This document shows, in pieces, positions 18,423 to 29,380 of a stretch of DNA of 64,000 bases. Source of the stretch: an uncultured Roseovarius sp. (GTDB lineage Bacteria; Pseudomonadota; Alphaproteobacteria; Rhodobacterales; Rhodobacteraceae); contig NZ_CANLER010000003.1 in NCBI RefSeq assembly GCF_947489715.1, forward strand, positions 62,001-126,000. The letters run 5' to 3'. Below the pieces are notes generated by a model. It made no database searches. It was not told the DNA's origin and saw only the letters and a program-made list of their open reading frames with translations. The position numbers and the translations under genes are program-made. The first letter of the stretch is position 1. The number at the start of each line of letters is the position of its first letter.

Positions 18423-19160
18423 CTAACCGCTCTCCATCATCTTCCGATGCCGGTCGACAAAACGCTGGCGCGCCTCGGGCAAGGGTTTATTGCCCATTTC
18501 ATGCGCCAGATGTTGCCGCAGAAAATGACCCGTGACGGTAAAGCCCTGAGCTATTTCGATGTCTGGTGCAGGGCCGTGCCCCATCAGGCAGGACGGCAAT
18601 GGCAACAGCCGGTCTGCCCATTCGCCCGCCCCGGCGCGCGACACCGCCCGCCCGGTACGCGGCGAGACATAGCTCAGATCGTTGGCCGCTGCGCCCTTGA
18701 CCGCACAGGTCGAAAGGTCAAGCCCAAACCCCAAATCATCCAGCAGCGCCAGTTCCCATTGCAGATAGGCCAGCGGCCAGACATCCCCCTGCCCCAACAG
18801 GTCCAACAACGCCTCGGTCCGTTCATAAAGCGCGGGATGCGCCTCGCGTTCGGGCAAGGCAAAAAGCAACAGCGCCGTGACGGCATTCAACCCCGCAAGT
18901 GACAACCGATCGCCCATGGACGCCGCAGCCCGTGACCGCAACAACTCGGGCTGGAACGCGCCAAGGTGATCTTCAAGCCGCGCGCGCCATGCCAAATCCA
19001 GCTGCGCGCCGGGTTGCAGCACCGGGGCCATCTTGCGCGACGCCCCGCTGCGGACCACACCTGCATGGCGCCCGTGCGCGGGCGTAAAGACCTCGATAAT
19101 CACTGAGGTCTCGCCATGTGTCCGGCTGGACAGCAATATGCCCTGGTCGCGCCACTCCAT
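18423..19160 (-). CDS. recO: DNA repair protein RecO
   Basis: [43 protein letters not shown]. Confidence 0.9.
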   Translation of the reverse strand: MEWRDQGILLSSRTHGETSVIIEVFTPAHGRHAGVVRSGASRKMAPVLQPGAQLDLAWRARLEDHLGAFQPELLRSRAAASMGDRLSLAGLNAVTALLLFALPEREAHPALYERTEALLDLLGQGDVWPLAYLQWELALLDDLGFGLDLSTCAVKGAAANDLSYVSPRTGRAVSRAGAGEWADRLLPLPSCLMGHGPAPDIEIAQGFTVTGHFLRQHLAHEMGNKPLPEARQRFVDRHRKMMESG

Positions 19161-19222
19161 TCCCGGCCTCCGCTGCGATAGCCGTGATAGGACATCAAAT
19201 TGCGTGGCGAGCCAAGAGCTTC

Positions 19223-20164
19223 TTATCGCTGGATATCCGCAAATCCTGGTGTCCCAGCATCCTCGGGATGATCCGCCAGATGTTTCTGTTTGATCTGCTC
19301 AGAAGTATCGCGCGATCCGTCATGGCTCCATCCCGGCGGGGCCACTGCATACATCAGCCTGTCACGCCAACTGAGTCCCGGCTGGCGCAGGTCACGGGAA
19401 ATCCCGACCCATTCGTGAAACGCCACACGGATCGGGTTGAACGTACCCAGATTGCGCACCAGCCCGTAATCGACCTTTTCCGCATCTAATTCCGGCACAA
19501 AAGTACCAAACATCTTGTCCCAGATGATGAAAACCCCGGCGTAATTCGCATCTAGATAGCGCGGGTTGCGACCATGATGCACCCTGTGGTGGCTGGGTGT
19601 GTTCATCACCGCCTCGAACCAGCGCGGCATCCTGCCAATTGCTTCGGTATGAATCCAGAACTGGTAGATCAGGTTCAGCCCACCGCAAAACAGCACCATG
19701 GCAGGATGGAATCCCAGCAGGATCAAGGGCGCGCGCACGACCATCATGAAGGTAAAATACCCCGTCCAGGTCTGCCGCAGCGCCGTGGTCAGGTTATAAT
19801 GCTGGCTAGAGTGGTGGTTCACATGGCTGGCCCAGACCCAGCGGATACGATGGCCGAACCGATGCACCCAGTAATAGCGCAGGTCATCCAACACGAAACA
19901 CAAGGCCACAACCCAAAGCGATGTGCCCAAATCAAGCGGCGTGATCGCCCAAAGCACCATGAAAAACCCATAGGCGATGAACCCCAGCAGGATGGAAGAG
20001 GCGACATTCCCCGCACCCATCACAAGCGAGGTCAGCGCATCGCGCGTCTCGTACCGGCCGCCGCGCCCCTTGATCACGATCCATGCCAGCTCCGCCAGGA
20101 TGGCAGCGATGAAAAACGGTACCGCCCATTGAGTGACTTCGGGGTATGTCAGCATGTCGCTCAT
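19223..20164 (-). CDS. Sterol desaturase / fatty acid hydroxylase family protein
   Basis: histidine clusters [22 protein letters not shown]. Confidence 0.9.
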   Translation of the reverse strand: MSDMLTYPEVTQWAVPFFIAAILAELAWIVIKGRGGRYETRDALTSLVMGAGNVASSILLGFIAYGFFMVLWAITPLDLGTSLWVVALCFVLDDLRYYWVHRFGHRIRWVWASHVNHHSSQHYNLTTALRQTWTGYFTFMMVVRAPLILLGFHPAMVLFCGGLNLIYQFWIHTEAIGRMPRWFEAVMNTPSHHRVHHGRNPRYLDANYAGVFIIWDKMFGTFVPELDAEKVDYGLVRNLGTFNPIRVAFHEWVGISRDLRQPGLSWRDRLMYAVAPPGWSHDGSRDTSEQIKQKHLADHPEDAGTPGFADIQR

Positions 20165-20553
20165 GCGAATTCCTTCATCAGGTTGACCCAGATTGCGGCT
20201 TCTTCGGCCTCAAGCGTTAGCCGGATGCGCGGAGCCGTGTAATCAGGCAACGTTATACATAGCCCGTTGCCGGTTCGTTCGATCCTTGCATCGGTCAGGT
20301 AGCGCGCTGTAGTATCGGCCCCCATCGGCCAGACAATGCCGCGCCCTTGCGAGGCATCAACCAGCGCTGCGCTGTGGTTCTGGCAAAGAGTAATACGCGT
20401 GGGCACATCCTCCGGGAATTCGCGCAACCACGCGGCTTTTGCCGCAGCTTCGTTGTCGAACCGTGCGGGTTTCGACAGACCAAGAAAATGCAACAGAACC
20501 GCGATTCCCACGATCCCGATGATCACCAATGGCAGCAAGATGGTCAGTGGCAT
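20161..20553 (-). CDS. Conserved hypothetical membrane-anchored protein
   Basis: ORF overlapping the start of the desaturase gene; N-terminal TM. Confidence 0.6.
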   Translation of the reverse strand: MPLTILLPLVIIGIVGIAVLLHFLGLSKPARFDNEAAAKAAWLREFPEDVPTRITLCQNHSAALVDASQGRGIVWPMGADTTARYLTDARIERTGNGLCITLPDYTAPRIRLTLEAEEAAIWVNLMKEFA

Positions 20554-20732
20554 GGCCCCTCCGTTACGGGCAGATTAGCCAACGCCGGGACCAGATTGTC
20601 AAAGATGGCGTTACGTCACACGCAGGACCAATGCCACACCCGGCTTGATTCCGATGGCAAGGTTTCACCCGCCATTCTCAAACTCCGGGCCTTCTCGCCC
20701 ATAACAGGTATCCGCCTGGTCTTATTGAATGC

Positions 20733-21095
20733 GTGTCGCATATGGCTTACCTGACCGGTATGAGCCGAGACATGAGAAATCTGATCGAACGGCAGATTCA
20801 AAAGGCGCGCCTGGAAGGCAGGCTTGATGGTCTGGAGGGTGAGGGCAAGCCTTTGCCGGAACATCCTGAAGAGGCCTATGTAAGCACTGCAGATGCCGCC
20901 GGGTTCCGCGTGATGGCGGAAGCTGGTGTCGTTCCCGAAGAAATCCAGATCAAAAAATTGATAACTGCACAACGTGAGTATCTTGCATCGCTAACGGATG
21001 AAGCCGCGCGAAAGACAGCAATGGCCGAGCTTGCCAAACTGGAAATGCGCTATGGTATTGCCACAGAAGCGCGAAAACGGTTCATGAAAGAATAG
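20733..21095 (+). CDS. DUF1992 (DnaJ-homologue C28-like) protein
   Basis: MRNLIERQIQKARLEGRLDGLEGEGKPL. Confidence 0.8.
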   Translation: MSHMAYLTGMSRDMRNLIERQIQKARLEGRLDGLEGEGKPLPEHPEEAYVSTADAAGFRVMAEAGVVPEEIQIKKLITAQREYLASLTDEAARKTAMAELAKLEMRYGIATEARKRFMKE

Positions 21096-21146
21096 GCGCC
21101 GGCGGACAGCGACGATCGAGAACATCGCTCCGCGCCAAGATTCAGC

Positions 21147-21713
21147 TCAAGCGTGCCCCGCATCTGCGGACAAGGCCAGCGGATTGATCCCCAGCTTGTT
21201 CAGCGCCGCCTCCCACTTGTCTATATCGGCGGTGTTGAAAACCAGATCGGCATCGGCCTCACAGGTCAGCCAGCCGTTCTGCGCGATCTCACCTTCAAGC
21301 TGTCCGGGTCCCCAACCGGCATAGCCAAGCGCCATTACAACCTGTCCGGGGCCGCGCCCTTCGGCCATGTCCTCAAGAATATCCATCGTCGCGGTCATGG
21401 CGAAATCATCGTTCACGTCCAGTGTCGAAATCACGGATTGATAGCCATGTTCATGCAGCACGAATCCGCGACCATGTTCGACCGGCCCACCGAAATGCAC
21501 CGGCAGGTCCCGCGCACCTGGGCCGCTCTTGATAGAAAGCTGTTCCAGCAGATCGCGCAGGCGCAGATCGCTTGTAGGTTTGTTGACAACCAATCCCATC
21601 GCGCCCTCATCGGAATGGGCGCACATGAATACGACAGAATGGGCAAAGCGCGGGTCCTGCATGCCCGGCATGGCAATCAGCAACTTGCCGTTCAGGTCAA
21701 TCTCTTGGGTCAA
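21147..21713 (-). CDS. YqgE/AlgH family protein
   Basis: LNGKLLIAMPGMQDPRFAHSVVFMCAHSDEGAMGLVVNKP. Confidence 0.9.
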   Translation of the reverse strand: MTQEIDLNGKLLIAMPGMQDPRFAHSVVFMCAHSDEGAMGLVVNKPTSDLRLRDLLEQLSIKSGPGARDLPVHFGGPVEHGRGFVLHEHGYQSVISTLDVNDDFAMTATMDILEDMAEGRGPGQVVMALGYAGWGPGQLEGEIAQNGWLTCEADADLVFNTADIDKWEAALNKLGINPLALSADAGHA

Positions 21714-21865
21714 TCAGCGGCTCCTTTGGGGCTACCCTATCCCATTGGCTACCCCGAAGAATGGGCGTTCAATCACCGTACTTCAAGCGTATGATCAGAG
21801 TCACACACAATTTTCTCGCCTTAAAGTGAGTTGGCATTTCAACGCTTATGACCCATTTGGAACGT

Positions 21866-22675
21866 ATGAAAAGATTCGCAATCGGCCTTCTTCTGTCAGC
21901 AGCAACGCTGTTTTCACTTCCTCTTTCTGCCCAGCAGGGTGGCGATGTCCTAGATGCGCGCATCCTGACAGGGTGGCAACGGGCAGATGGCAAACATGTT
22001 GCCGCGCTGCATATTACGCTGAATGACGGCTGGAAAACTTATTGGCGCGCGCCGGGCGATGCGGGTATCCCACCGCAATTCGTCTGGTCCGGATCGCGCA
22101 ACCTGTCCGATGTCGCGGTCAGTTGGCCCACGCCCAAGCGCATCCTGCAAAGTGGCGTGCAAACCATAGGCTATGAAGATGCACTGACATTGCCGCTGAC
22201 GCTGACGCCCGCAAAAAAAGGCAAACCCATTACCTTAGCCGGAGAAGTCATCATCGGTGTCTGCAAGGATGTCTGTATCCCCATGACCCTGAAACTGTCG
22301 CAGGACCTGCCCGCCGGTCGGACCAAACCTGACGCACGTATTGTCGCGGCGCTGGCCGACCGGCCCTATACTGCGGCTGAAGCTAACGTCGGCCGTGTGG
22401 CCTGTCGCATCTCGCCCCTGACCGATGGCCTAAGCCTGCGGGCCGAGGTTGATCTGCCCCAAACCGGAGGCTCTGAACTGGCTGTGATTGAAACCGCAAA
22501 TCCGCAAATTTGGGTGGCGCAATCGAAAACCACCCGTCAGGGCGGTCGCCTGATCGCCGAAACCGAACTGTATCACGTCGAGGGTCGCAGCTTCGCGTTG
22601 GACCGCTCGGGCCTGCGCATTACCGTTCTGGGTAAGAAACACGCGGTGGAAATTCAGGGCTGCCCGGCCGGCTGA
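21866..22675 (+). CDS. Secreted protein with DsbD N-terminal-like domain
   Basis: signal peptide; LNDGWKTYWRAPGDAGIPP..., GVCKDVCIPM. Confidence 0.8.
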   Translation: MKRFAIGLLLSAATLFSLPLSAQQGGDVLDARILTGWQRADGKHVAALHITLNDGWKTYWRAPGDAGIPPQFVWSGSRNLSDVAVSWPTPKRILQSGVQTIGYEDALTLPLTLTPAKKGKPITLAGEVIIGVCKDVCIPMTLKLSQDLPAGRTKPDARIVAALADRPYTAAEANVGRVACRISPLTDGLSLRAEVDLPQTGGSELAVIETANPQIWVAQSKTTRQGGRLIAETELYHVEGRSFALDRSGLRITVLGKKHAVEIQGCPAG

Positions 22676-25600
22676 ACCCGTTTGGTTCTTTGGGCAACGG
22701 CCAGCACCACGTAGAGCAGCAACACCAGTATCGCCGACCCCGCGATGAAAACCACCAGCGCCGCCAGCATGGGCGAAAGGTCTATCAATCCGGGCCAAAG
22801 CCTTGTGAACGCGGCAGGAATCCGACCGAAAATCATTGTCATGCCCATTGTCGTTCCCAGCCAGAGGATCACGGCACCCACGCCCAACATCATCGCCAGC
22901 TTCACGCGGCGCGCCCGAAACCGCAGCCCGGTACGAAGCGCGTCAAACTTGCGGCTGACGTCACGCTGCATCGCCAGAAGCGTGGGCACCACGATCAGAA
23001 CCATCACCATGCCAAAAGCCAGACCATAGACCAGCGTGATCACTGTCGGTTTGATGAATTGCGCCTGCTGCGAACGCTCGAACATCAGTGGCATCAGCCC
23101 CAGAACAGTGGTCAGCGTGGTCAGCATCACCGGGCGCAACCGGTCCGCCGCCCCATCGATGATTGACGGGATCAACCCGCGATCCTTGGCATAGTCGTCA
23201 ATCGTGGTGACCAGCACGATGGAATCGTTGATGATGATTCCTGTCATCCCTAACAGCCCCACGACCGAGAACATGCTCAGCGGCACGTCCCACTGGTAAT
23301 GGCCATAGATTGTCCCGACCAGACCAAAGGGAATGACCGCCATCACCACCAGAGGTCGTGTCCAACTGGAAAAGACCCAGGCTAGCACCAGGTAAATGCC
23401 GGTCAGGGTCAGGATCAGCCCCAACCGCGCATCATTAAGGAAATCGTCTTCCTGTTCGCTCAAACCCGATAACTGCCATTCCACCTGCAAATCGCTGGCG
23501 ATCTTCGGCAGTATTTCCCCTTCCAGCGCCTGCATCACCGCCACGGCGCGGGCAGGGTCATCCTCGGAGATATCACCCGTCACGTTGATCAGGCGCACAC
23601 CGTTTTCCCGCCGCACCGTGGAAAACCCATTACGCCGTTCGACACTGACGATATCGGCAAGCGGTACATAGGTACCCTCGGGCGTGCGCAGCTGCATCCG
23701 TTCCATGAAATCCGCGGTCAATTCGCCCTCGGGCAGTTCTACCCGGATCTCGGCACTGCGCGGCCCCAGCGGATAGGTCGCAGCCTCGATCCCGTTCAGC
23801 CGGTTACGCAACACACGCCCAAGACTGTCGATGGTAAAGCCAAGCGCATTGCCCTGCGCGGTCAGCTCAAGGATCAGCTCTTCCTTGTCATAGGCCAGAT
23901 TATCCTCAACACCAGTGACCTCGGGGAACCGCAGCAGCGCCTCCTTCAGCGCCTCGGACGCGAATTTCAGATCATCCGCTGTAGCGCCAAAAAATTCCAC
24001 ATCCAGCGCGTCTCCGCCGGGGCCGGACCGCCAGCCCTTGAAGCTGACCGTTTCGACCAACGGATGATGCTGCACACGTTCCTGCAAATCGGCGGCAAAG
24101 GTGAAACTCGAATAGGGCCGCAGATCGGCATCAATCAGCTCGATCGCGATACCTCCCAATTGATCGGGATCCTTGGTATCAGCGCCGGCCAGACCGTAAC
24201 CGGAATTGCCCCCCACCTGCGCCATGACAAAGGATAGCGGATTGGTGCCATAGGTTTCGGTATATTCGTCAGCCAACTCCTGTGTGGCGCGCTGCATCTC
24301 GCGCATCATCTCCAGCGTATCGGCACGGGCCGCGCCTGGGGCCATCGCGAAGTTACCGGTCACGCTGCCACGTTCGGGCGCATTGAAAAACCGCCATTTC
24401 ACATCACCCGTAATGAATAACGACACTTGGCTGGCCAAGATCAAAAGTATCAGCGCAAAGACCGGATACCGCGCCCAGACGACCCCAGCCATGAAGGGAC
24501 GAAACAAGCGCTCGCGTACCCAGACAAAACCGGTATTCACCGTCCGGCTGGGCCAGTCATACCAATTCCGATCGCCGGATTTGCGCAGGGCATGCGCCAT
24601 GTGATTGGGCAAGATCAGGAAGCATTCCATTAGGCTGGCCAGCAACACAGCGATCACTGTGAACGGGATATCCACGATCAGGTCACCGAACCGTCCGCCC
24701 ACGGCAGTCAGTCCAAAAAATGCAATCAGCGTCGTCAGCGTTGCGGCAAAGACTGGCAGCGCCATCCGGTGCGCAGCGCGCTCGGCGGCCTCAACAGGAC
24801 TTTCGCCATATTTTCGAACCCGCGCATCGGCATGCTCGCCCACCACGATGGCATCATCCACGACGATCCCCAGCGTGATGATCAGCGCGAAAAGCGAGAT
24901 CATGTTGATCGTCAGCCCGCCGATATACATCAGTGAGATCGCTGCGAGCATCGCCACCGGAATACCCGCGGCCACCCAGAAGGCGGTGCGCGCATTCAGA
25001 AACAGAAACAGCAGTCCCACAACCAGCGCCAACCCGGTCAGCCCGTTCTCCATCAACATATTCAACCGGCTGGAAATCCGCTCCGACCGGGTCCGGATGA
25101 GCTTGACTTCGACCCCCTCGGGCAGGGATTCGGCCATTTCGCGGGCCACGTCCTCGACCCGGCCCTGAATTTCGATGGCATCACCCCGCGCCGACCGGTC
25201 GACGCGGATCGACATCGCGGGTTCTTCGCCGACAAAATAGCTGCGCTTGCTGGCGATCCCTTTGATGCGGACACTGGCAACATCGCCCACGGTCAGCTTT
25301 GATCCATCCGGGTTCGACCGCAGCACAATCGCCGACAGTTGATCCGGGTCACGCTTTTCGACGCCAGTACGCACACGGGTGTTGGCTCCGGTCACATCCC
25401 CCGCCGGGTCGGCATCGACCTCCCCCGCCACGGCGGCGGCAATCTCGGCAAATGTCACGTCATGGGCGATCAGGTTGGCCGAGGGCACTTCGATGATCGT
25501 TTCGGGCGCAGACACCCCGCGCACCGTGGTCCGGGTCACACCCACGTCAAAAAGGCGCACAACCAATTCGTCGGCAAACTGGCCGAGCTGCGCAGTGGCC

Positions 25601-26061
25601 ACCGGCCCGGTGATCACCACGTCGGTGACCCGATCACGCCACGCACCACGGCGTACCTCGGGTTCTTCGATATCCTCGGGCAGGGTCGTGGTCAGGTCTA
25701 CGGCGGTCTGAACATCGTCGGCGGCGCGCGCCATGTCCCAGCCTGGCTCGAACTCCAGTTGAAGATTGGCTCGACCCTCACGACTGGTGGCTTCGCTGCC
25801 CGTCACACCCTCGACCGAAAGCAATGCAGGCTCAAGCACCTGAACGATAGCGGCATCCACATCTTCGGCCCCGGCACCTTCCCATTCAACCGTGACACTG
25901 ACATTGTCGATGATCACATCGGGAAAGAACTGCGCCCGCATCCGAGGTAACGCCGCCATACCAAGCACGATCAGAACCACCAGAAGCAGGTTGGCGGCGG
26001 TCTTGTGCCGTGTGAAGTAAGAGAGCAGCCCGCCGGCAACCATCGGGACACCGCGGGCCAT
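22654..26061 (-). CDS. Efflux RND transporter permease
   Basis: 1135 aa, AcrB/MMPL-type architecture; adjacent adaptor. Confidence 0.9.
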   Translation of the reverse strand: MARGVPMVAGGLLSYFTRHKTAANLLLVVLIVLGMAALPRMRAQFFPDVIIDNVSVTVEWEGAGAEDVDAAIVQVLEPALLSVEGVTGSEATSREGRANLQLEFEPGWDMARAADDVQTAVDLTTTLPEDIEEPEVRRGAWRDRVTDVVITGPVATAQLGQFADELVVRLFDVGVTRTTVRGVSAPETIIEVPSANLIAHDVTFAEIAAAVAGEVDADPAGDVTGANTRVRTGVEKRDPDQLSAIVLRSNPDGSKLTVGDVASVRIKGIASKRSYFVGEEPAMSIRVDRSARGDAIEIQGRVEDVAREMAESLPEGVEVKLIRTRSERISSRLNMLMENGLTGLALVVGLLFLFLNARTAFWVAAGIPVAMLAAISLMYIGGLTINMISLFALIITLGIVVDDAIVVGEHADARVRKYGESPVEAAERAAHRMALPVFAATLTTLIAFFGLTAVGGRFGDLIVDIPFTVIAVLLASLMECFLILPNHMAHALRKSGDRNWYDWPSRTVNTGFVWVRERLFRPFMAGVVWARYPVFALILLILASQVSLFITGDVKWRFFNAPERGSVTGNFAMAPGAARADTLEMMREMQRATQELADEYTETYGTNPLSFVMAQVGGNSGYGLAGADTKDPDQLGGIAIELIDADLRPYSSFTFAADLQERVQHHPLVETVSFKGWRSGPGGDALDVEFFGATADDLKFASEALKEALLRFPEVTGVEDNLAYDKEELILELTAQGNALGFTIDSLGRVLRNRLNGIEAATYPLGPRSAEIRVELPEGELTADFMERMQLRTPEGTYVPLADIVSVERRNGFSTVRRENGVRLINVTGDISEDDPARAVAVMQALEGEILPKIASDLQVEWQLSGLSEQEDDFLNDARLGLILTLTGIYLVLAWVFSSWTRPLVVMAVIPFGLVGTIYGHYQWDVPLSMFSVVGLLGMTGIIINDSIVLVTTIDDYAKDRGLIPSIIDGAADRLRPVMLTTLTTVLGLMPLMFERSQQAQFIKPTVITLVYGLAFGMVMVLIVVPTLLAMQRDVSRKFDALRTGLRFRARRVKLAMMLGVGAVILWLGTTMGMTMIFGRIPAAFTRLWPGLIDLSPMLAALVVFIAGSAILVLLLYVVLAVAQRTKRVQPAGQP

Positions 26062-26064
26062 CCG

Positions 26065-27531
26065 TCAGCCCCCCATGCGGCCTTCCAGCCGCTTGACCAT
26101 GCGCGCCGGCACTCGTGGTTCTGCCAGTTGCCCTAGCAACCGGATCTTGACCGCCTCAGGCATGTCTGTGCTGCCTTCGACAAAGGCCACCAGCCGGGCA
26201 CGGCGGTCTTCACTCAGTTCCAGCATTTCGCTTGCGCTGGCAGCATCATCCGCCTCGTTGCGCAGGGGCCGCACCTTAATGCCTGCCCCCAGAAGCGGTG
26301 ACCGCTGACTGACGATCTCGCGCCCTTCCAACATTTCGCCACGCACCAGAATGTCATCGCCCTGACGACGCATCAACCGTACCTCAAGCGCCTCAAGCCG
26401 ATCCTCACCCAAAAGCGCCAGCACCCGCCCATCGGGGCCAAGCGCCGAGGCCGGCAGCCGCACGATCCGGTCCAGTGGCGGCTCTTCGATTGTCACGGTA
26501 ACGAAATCGCCGGGTTTCATGCCGGTCGCGCCGGTCAGTCGCGCAAAGATCAACCGTCCGGTCTGGCCTTCACCCACAATCGCGCTGTCGCGGCTGATCA
26601 CGCCCTTGACCTGCAGGTCGATGCCAAAGACATCCAGCGTCACCGTCACGGGCGCCCGGATCAGCAGACCCTCTTCATTCAAAAGCCGCAGATATTGTGG
26701 GGTCGAGACACGGAACGCGACCTCCAGCTTGTTGCCATCGACCAGCTTGGCAAGTTGTTCATTGGCGGCTACGAGACCGCCTTGCACGACCGAAACGTCG
26801 CTCAAGGTACCCGCGAACCCCGCGGTAATCCGAGTGTCATTCAGGCGCCGCTGCGCTTCGGCCTGGGCAATTTCGGCCCGCGCCATCCGCGTGGCAGCCT
26901 GATCGACCCGTGCTTCGGCCTGAGCCAGCGATTGCCAACTGCCCAGCACAGCCTGACGCGCCTGGGCTGCGGCCAGTTCAGCAGTTTCAACGGCAGCGGC
27001 GGTACCCACGCCGCGCTCTTCCAAATCCAGTTGACGACGATAGGCCCGCGCCCGCAATTCGGATTGATCTTCCGCAGCGGCCAATTCTTCCTGCGCAAGT
27101 TTCAAGGCACGATCCGCCTCACGGCTTTCATCACGCGCGTCCAGCAGATCGCTTGCCGCACGGTCCAGCGCCGATTGCGCATCCGCCGGGTCGACACGCG
27201 CCAGTAACTGCCCGGCCGCCACCTGACCGCCTTCCACAAAATCCTCGGCCAGTTCGACCAACGTACCGCTGGCCTTGGCGCGGACTTCAAGCGTGCGACG
27301 GCTTTCGACCTCGCCAAAGGCGCGCAGAACCGGCGTCACTTCCTGTTCTACCGCTGTGACCACATTGACAGCAAAAACCCGTTCGCGCCGTTCAAGCGCC
27401 TCGGGCTCACTTGCCATCCGCTCCTGCACCGCACTGAAAATTGAGTAGCCCGCATAGCTCAGCAGGCCCAATGTCAGCGACAAAAGGAACAATCCGGTCA
27501 GGCTGTGACGCAAAAACCGCATGAACTTCAA
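26065..27531 (-). CDS. Efflux RND transporter periplasmic adaptor (HlyD/MFP family)
   Basis: lipoyl/coiled-coil architecture; upstream of permease. Confidence 0.9.
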   Translation of the reverse strand: MKFMRFLRHSLTGLFLLSLTLGLLSYAGYSIFSAVQERMASEPEALERRERVFAVNVVTAVEQEVTPVLRAFGEVESRRTLEVRAKASGTLVELAEDFVEGGQVAAGQLLARVDPADAQSALDRAASDLLDARDESREADRALKLAQEELAAAEDQSELRARAYRRQLDLEERGVGTAAAVETAELAAAQARQAVLGSWQSLAQAEARVDQAATRMARAEIAQAEAQRRLNDTRITAGFAGTLSDVSVVQGGLVAANEQLAKLVDGNKLEVAFRVSTPQYLRLLNEEGLLIRAPVTVTLDVFGIDLQVKGVISRDSAIVGEGQTGRLIFARLTGATGMKPGDFVTVTIEEPPLDRIVRLPASALGPDGRVLALLGEDRLEALEVRLMRRQGDDILVRGEMLEGREIVSQRSPLLGAGIKVRPLRNEADDAASASEMLELSEDRRARLVAFVEGSTDMPEAVKIRLLGQLAEPRVPARMVKRLEGRMGG

Positions 27532-27618
27532 ACCCTTGCTGGGTCCCGGTAAAGGACCTGACTAATGTAATCCTACCATGTGAAATGCCAAGGCTTTAGG
27601 GTTTTACGCACAATTTCG

Positions 27619-28161
27619 TCATTTCCGGCGCTGATGTTCGTCCAGCCGTGGCATGATTTCCACAAAATTGCAGGGCCGGTGGCGGTAATCCAGTTGATAT
27701 TTCAGGATTTCATCCCACGCATCCTTACACGCGCCCGGGCTGCCCGGTAGCGCAAACAGATAGGTACCCCCGGCCACGCCACCCGTAGCTCGCGACTGTA
27801 CCGCAGAGGTGCCGATCTTCTGCATGCTGACGATGGTAAATACCGTGCCAAAGGCATCAATTTCTTTTTCATAGACATCGCGATGCGCTTCGACACTCAC
27901 ATCACGACCCGTCAAGCCCGTACCGCCGGTTGAGATCACCACATCAATACCGTCATCCGCGACCCAGTCGCGCAATTGGCCCGCTATATCCGCCCGCTCG
28001 TCACGGATGATTTTGCGGTCCGCCAGCAGATGCCCGGCTTCGGAAATCCGGTCCACAAGCACCTGGCCCGACCGGTCATCCGCCATTTCACGGCTATCGC
28101 TGACGGTCAGCACTGCGATACGCACGGGGATGAATTCTTTGTTTTCGTCAATTTTGGACAT
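27619..28161 (-). CDS. moaB: Molybdenum cofactor biosynthesis protein B
   Basis: VLTVSDSREMADDRSGQVL; ISTGGTGLTGRDV; FALPGSPGACKDAWDEIL. Confidence 0.9.
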   Translation of the reverse strand: MSKIDENKEFIPVRIAVLTVSDSREMADDRSGQVLVDRISEAGHLLADRKIIRDERADIAGQLRDWVADDGIDVVISTGGTGLTGRDVSVEAHRDVYEKEIDAFGTVFTIVSMQKIGTSAVQSRATGGVAGGTYLFALPGSPGACKDAWDEILKYQLDYRHRPCNFVEIMPRLDEHQRRK

Positions 28162-28164
28162 ACG

Positions 28165-28785
28165 CTACGCCCTTTCCAGAAATGCCAATCGCGCCGCCAG
28201 CGCAGTGAAAATCGCGGCGCAAGCCAATCCCAACCCGCGCGCAAAGCGTGGCCCTGTCAGGCGGTTCCGCATCTGCCCTGCAAACACGCCGACACCGCCA
28301 TTGATCAACATCCCACCAAGGGCAAGCACCAACCCAAAGATCAGGAATTGTCCAAGAATGCTGCCCTGCGCGGGATCGACAAATTGCGGCAGAAAGGCCA
28401 ACACGAAAAGGATCACCTTGGGATTCAGCAAATTGACGACCATCCCGTCCAGAAAGGCCCGGCGTACACTCAGCGGTCGCACATCGGCACTTTCAACCGG
28501 ACCGGCCCGCAGCGCGCCCCAGGCAAGCCACAGCAGATAGCCCACGCCGATCCAGCGGATTACATCGAAGACCCAGGGAAAAGCCGCGACAACGGCCCCC
28601 AGGCCAAGCCCCGCAAGCGTCACATGCACCATACCCCCGGTCGAGATACCTGCACTGGCCGCCACCGCTGCCTTTGGCCCAGATCGCAAACCCAGTCCAA
28701 GGCAGAACATCATATCAGCACCGGGGCTGAGGTTCAGCGCCAATCCCGCCGGGATGAACGCCATCAGGGTCCAGAATTCGACCAT
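28165..28785 (-). CDS. LysE-family translocator
   Basis: PGADMMFCLGLGLRSG...LNPKVILFVLAFLPQF. Confidence 0.9.
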   Translation of the reverse strand: MVEFWTLMAFIPAGLALNLSPGADMMFCLGLGLRSGPKAAVAASAGISTGGMVHVTLAGLGLGAVVAAFPWVFDVIRWIGVGYLLWLAWGALRAGPVESADVRPLSVRRAFLDGMVVNLLNPKVILFVLAFLPQFVDPAQGSILGQFLIFGLVLALGGMLINGGVGVFAGQMRNRLTGPRFARGLGLACAAIFTALAARLAFLERA

Positions 28786-28786
28786 T

Positions 28787-29380
28787 TTATACCTCGAACC
28801 AGTTTGGCGTCGGGCCTAGATTTACCACCTTGGTTTGCCCGATCTGCCCGGTCTTGCCCCAGCTGTCATGGATATGCCCGCAGACGGCCAATCCGGGCTG
28901 TATTCGTTCAATCGCCTCAAATATCGCCGTCGACCCGACTGAGATGCCGCCTGAGGTCAGATCGGCCACGCCTTTGGGTGGCGAATGCACGATCAGAATA
29001 TCCGCACTCTCACAGCGCGAGAGCATCTCAGCCGCGTGCATCTCGGTCAGATCGCAGGACCAATCGCCAAATGGGGTCGTCGGCACGCCGTATCCCAGGC
29101 CAAAAAGGCGAATGCTACCAATTTCAGTTCCGCCGCCATGCAGCACCGTGGTGCCATCATGCGCGGCAACCTTCAGCTCATCGGCACTTTCGGCATTACC
29201 CGGCACCACGACCATTGGCGAGTTGATACCCGACAGCAAGTTCATCGCCTCGGGCAGATTCTGGCGCATGTTGCAGAAATCGCCAGCGCCGATCACCAGA
29301 TCAGCGTCAGCGCTGGCCGCGACCAACGTCTCGGCCCGATGGCGCGCATGATGCAGATCGGAAAAAGCGAGAATTTTCAT
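28787..29380 (-). CDS. Metallophosphoesterase
   Basis: FSDLHHARHRAE, GAGDFCN, PGNAES, CGHIHDSWG. Confidence 0.9.
   Translation of the reverse strand: MKILAFSDLHHARHRAETLVAASADADLVIGAGDFCNMRQNLPEAMNLLSGINSPMVVVPGNAESADELKVAAHDGTTVLHGGGTEIGSIRLFGLGYGVPTTPFGDWSCDLTEMHAAEMLSRCESADILIVHSPPKGVADLTSGGISVGSTAIFEAIERIQPGLAVCGHIHDSWGKTGQIGQTKVVNLGPTPNWFEV

Noticed and set aside
27976-29226. 416-aa plus-strand ORF across moaB/LysE/phosphoesterase
   Set aside because: Spurious antisense ORF rich in R/H/P/Q, covering three well-supported minus-strand genes
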